64,000 nt of DNA. Origin: Szabonella sp046295215 (GTDB lineage Bacteria > Pseudomonadota > Alphaproteobacteria > Rhodobacterales > Rhodobacteraceae). The stretch spans positions 17,205 to 81,204 of the forward strand of contig JBKBNP010000011.1 in the NCBI GenBank assembly GCA_046295215.1, given 5' to 3'. The notes beneath the pieces are model-generated. The model ran no database searches. It saw only the letters and a program-made list of their open reading frames with translations, and was not told the DNA's origin. Position 1 is the stretch's first letter; every line of letters begins with the position of its first letter. This document shows, piece after piece, positions 62,364-64,000 of this stretch. The translations under genes and the position numbers were made by a program.

Positions 62364-62666
62364 GATCTGCCTTTCGGTATTTTGCGGAAAACTGGCTTTA
62401 ACAAGGAAAACGGATATGGGCACAAGATGGGCTGCCGAACCTGACCCGGCCTTCCCCAGCGTCACGATGGCGGGGGATGTCGCGGGAATCAAGGGTTCCC
62501 ATCATGCATGTGCGGAAATCAGCCTTGGGTCCGGCATCTTTGCCGCGCCCGGGGCCGCGCCCGGGGTTGGGCCTCGGACAATCGGTGGCCAAGTCACTGG
62601 CTTTCATCTTGCTCTGGTCCTGCCGACCACTGGACAAAGGACCGACGTTCCGCGATTGTTCCGGCC
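62364..62666. other. Divergent gap before ruvB
   Basis: About 300 bases between the divergent 61596 gene and ruvB. It should hold both promoters. A tandem pair of near-identical GC-rich units (CCGCGCCCGGGG) is at about 62546-62568. No gene is seen; the frame open upstream of ruvB lacks a good start. Confidence 0.5.
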
Positions 62667-63695
62667 ATGACAACGCCCGATCCGACAGTTCGCCCCGACC
62701 CATTGCCCGATGATGCCGACCGTGCGCTGCGGCCGCAGGTGCTGGCGGATTTCGTCGGGCAGGCCGAGGCGCGCGCCAATCTTCGCATCTTCATCGAAAG
62801 CGCGCGGATGCGGGGCGAGGCGATGGATCACACGCTGTTCCACGGCCCCCCCGGGCTTGGCAAGACGACGCTGGCGCAGATCATGGCGCGCGAACTGGGG
62901 GTCGGGTTCCGCATGACCTCTGGCCCGGTGCTGGCCAAGGCGGGGGATCTGGCGGCGATCCTGACCAATCTGGAACCGCGCGACGTGCTGTTCATCGACG
63001 AGATCCACCGGCTGTCCCCGGTGGTCGAGGAGGTGCTGTATCCCGCGTTGGAGGATTTCGCGCTGGACCTCGTGATTGGCGAGGGGCCTGCGGCGCGCAC
63101 GGTGCGGATCGAATTGCAGCCCTTCACGCTGGTTGGCGCCACGACCCGGCTGGGGCTGCTGACCACGCCGCTGCGCGACCGCTTCGGGATTCCGATGCGG
63201 CTGCAATTCTATACCGAGGACGAACTGGACCTGATCGTGACGCGCGCCGCGCGGTTGCTCGGGGTGGCGTCCGAGCCCGAAGGCACGCGCGAGATCGCGC
63301 GGCGCGCGCGTGGCACCCCCCGCATCGCGGGGCGTCTGCTGCGCCGGGTGGTGGATTTCGTGACAGTGGAGGGAGATGGCTGCCTGACGCAGGCGATTGC
63401 CGACCGTGCGCTGACCCGGCTGGGGGTGGATCATATCGGGCTGGACGGGGCCGACCGGCGCTATCTGTCGCTTTTGGCCGATCACTATGGCGGGGGGCCG
63501 GTGGGCGTGGAAACCATCGCCGCCGCCCTGTCGGAGGCCCGCGATGCCATCGAGGAGGTGATCGAGCCCTACCTTTTGCAACAGGGCCTGATCCAGCGCA
63601 CGCCGAGGGGCCGGATGCTGGCCGCGCGGGCCTGGCGGCACATGGGGCTGGAGCCCCCGAAAGTGCCGGGGCAGGGGGATCTGTTCGGGGGGTAG
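62667..63695 (+). CDS. ruvB: Holliday junction helicase subunit RuvB
   Basis: AAA+ motor that drives branch migration with RuvA, 342 residues. Walker A is GPPGLGKTTLAQIMAR, Walker B is VLFIDEIHRLSP, and the winged-helix C terminus begins near LTRLGVDHIGLDGADR. The ATG at 62667 gives the normal length. It is 2.7 kb from ruvA, separated by htpX and two exported-protein genes. Confidence 0.96.
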   Translation: MTTPDPTVRPDPLPDDADRALRPQVLADFVGQAEARANLRIFIESARMRGEAMDHTLFHGPPGLGKTTLAQIMARELGVGFRMTSGPVLAKAGDLAAILTNLEPRDVLFIDEIHRLSPVVEEVLYPALEDFALDLVIGEGPAARTVRIELQPFTLVGATTRLGLLTTPLRDRFGIPMRLQFYTEDELDLIVTRAARLLGVASEPEGTREIARRARGTPRIAGRLLRRVVDFVTVEGDGCLTQAIADRALTRLGVDHIGLDGADRRYLSLLADHYGGGPVGVETIAAALSEARDAIEEVIEPYLLQQGLIQRTPRGRMLAARAWRHMGLEPPKVPGQGDLFGG

Positions 63696-63901
63696 CGGGG
63701 GCAGGCTTTCGGACTTTATTGTTTTGAACCGTGAATGGATCGAAACTGTATTTCCCAACGCCAAATCATGAACTCAAATCGGATATGCCACTGCGAGCAG
63801 TTATTTGCAGTTCTCATCCTGTTGCAACTTTGAGACTGCCAACATGCATGTCTCTACGCTGCCATTAGTTTTGACTATTTCGTTCGCCTTGAACAATCTG
63901 T

Positions 63902-64000
63902 TCAGGCTGATGTGACGGCCTGATACTGGCGATCTGGGTGGTAGACTGCGTTCAGGATGGCGGTGAATATCCAGGCAAGCCAAGCCCTGAGGTGGGCCAG
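63902..64000 (-). CDS. Possible C-terminal end of a gene (cut by window edge)
   Basis: The minus-strand frame open from the right edge ends in LNAVYHPDRQYQAVTSA and TGA at 63902, with a hydrophobic stretch just before it (AWLAWIFTAILNA). It reads like the tail of a membrane protein, but only 32 residues are visible. A competing 60-codon frame on the same strand (63801-63983) is possible. Nothing can be named. Confidence 0.35.
   Translation of the reverse strand: MAHLRAWLAWIFTAILNAVYHPDRQYQAVTSA

Noticed and set aside
63801..63983. 60-codon minus-strand frame near the right edge
   Set aside because: Composition looks random and it overlaps a frame that reads more like a protein tail; neither can be named.
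1..64000. tRNA, rRNA, CRISPR array, prophage or complete insertion sequence
   Set aside because: No cloverleaf-like GTTCGANTC segment in a gap with fitting arms, no regularly spaced direct repeats, and no integrase, transposase or phage structural gene were seen.

Overview
The window reads as an ordinary chromosomal stretch of a high-GC alphaproteobacterium, most likely of the family Rhodobacteraceae. Support comes from several family-typical genes: a 50-residue aa3-type cytochrome c oxidase subunit IV, the cell-cycle regulator TrcR, a COQ9-family protein, PhaA/PhaB, a DUF1127 mini-protein, a YdcH-type mini-protein, the order panB-panC, and the clusters dnaX-ybaB-recR, psd-pssA and ruvC-ruvA. 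No prophage, complete insertion sequence, CRISPR array, rRNA or tRNA gene was found. Placement rests on gene content only.

Region 1 (1-9961) is a galactoside catabolic operon on the plus strand. It holds two sugar ABC permeases with a MmcQ/YjbR gene between them, a GH4 alpha-galactosidase, a short-chain dehydrogenase, 2-dehydro-3-deoxygalactonokinase, the 6-phosphogalactonate aldolase, an SMP-30-type lactonase, a GH42 beta-galactosidase and an MFS transporter. Together they suggest uptake and hydrolysis of alpha- and beta-galactosides and breakdown of galactose by the oxidative De Ley-Doudoroff route; a galactonate dehydratase is not in the window. The dehydrogenase has Asn where the family has its catalytic Lys.

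Region 2 (10032-19940) is mostly biosynthesis and housekeeping: panC/panB, a cupin, a translationally coupled trio argH / mini-lipoprotein / DUF2834, a TlpA-type thioredoxin, tag, a lone EAL protein, phaA and phaB separated by a strong terminator, ydcH with a long 3' UTR, a methyltransferase and DUF2007. Region 3 (20022-28661) has ispB, ispE, a TPR protein, ETF-ubiquinone oxidoreductase, greA, a two-TM protein, a GNAT acetyltransferase, a lipoprotein and the cytochrome oxidase mini-subunit.

Region 4 (28747-45547) has DUF6173, an MBL-fold hydrolase, acyl-CoA dehydrogenase, tsaC, quinone oxidoreductase, COQ9, rpsU, psd-pssA, a divergent Lrp regulator/ald pair, mscL, an RNase T2 homologue, trcR, an unusual 466-residue protein with a peptidoglycan-binding-like N terminus and lysine tail, and recR-ybaB-dnaX.

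Region 5 (45706-64000) has a coupled membrane protein/phosphatase pair, the phosphate regulon pstSCAB-phoU-phoB with a candidate Pho box, ychF, trpA, an MFS transporter, prmA, a DUF1127 protein, and ruvC-ruvA separated from ruvB by htpX and two exported proteins. Six related palindromic elements are spread through the window, each just 3' of a gene.
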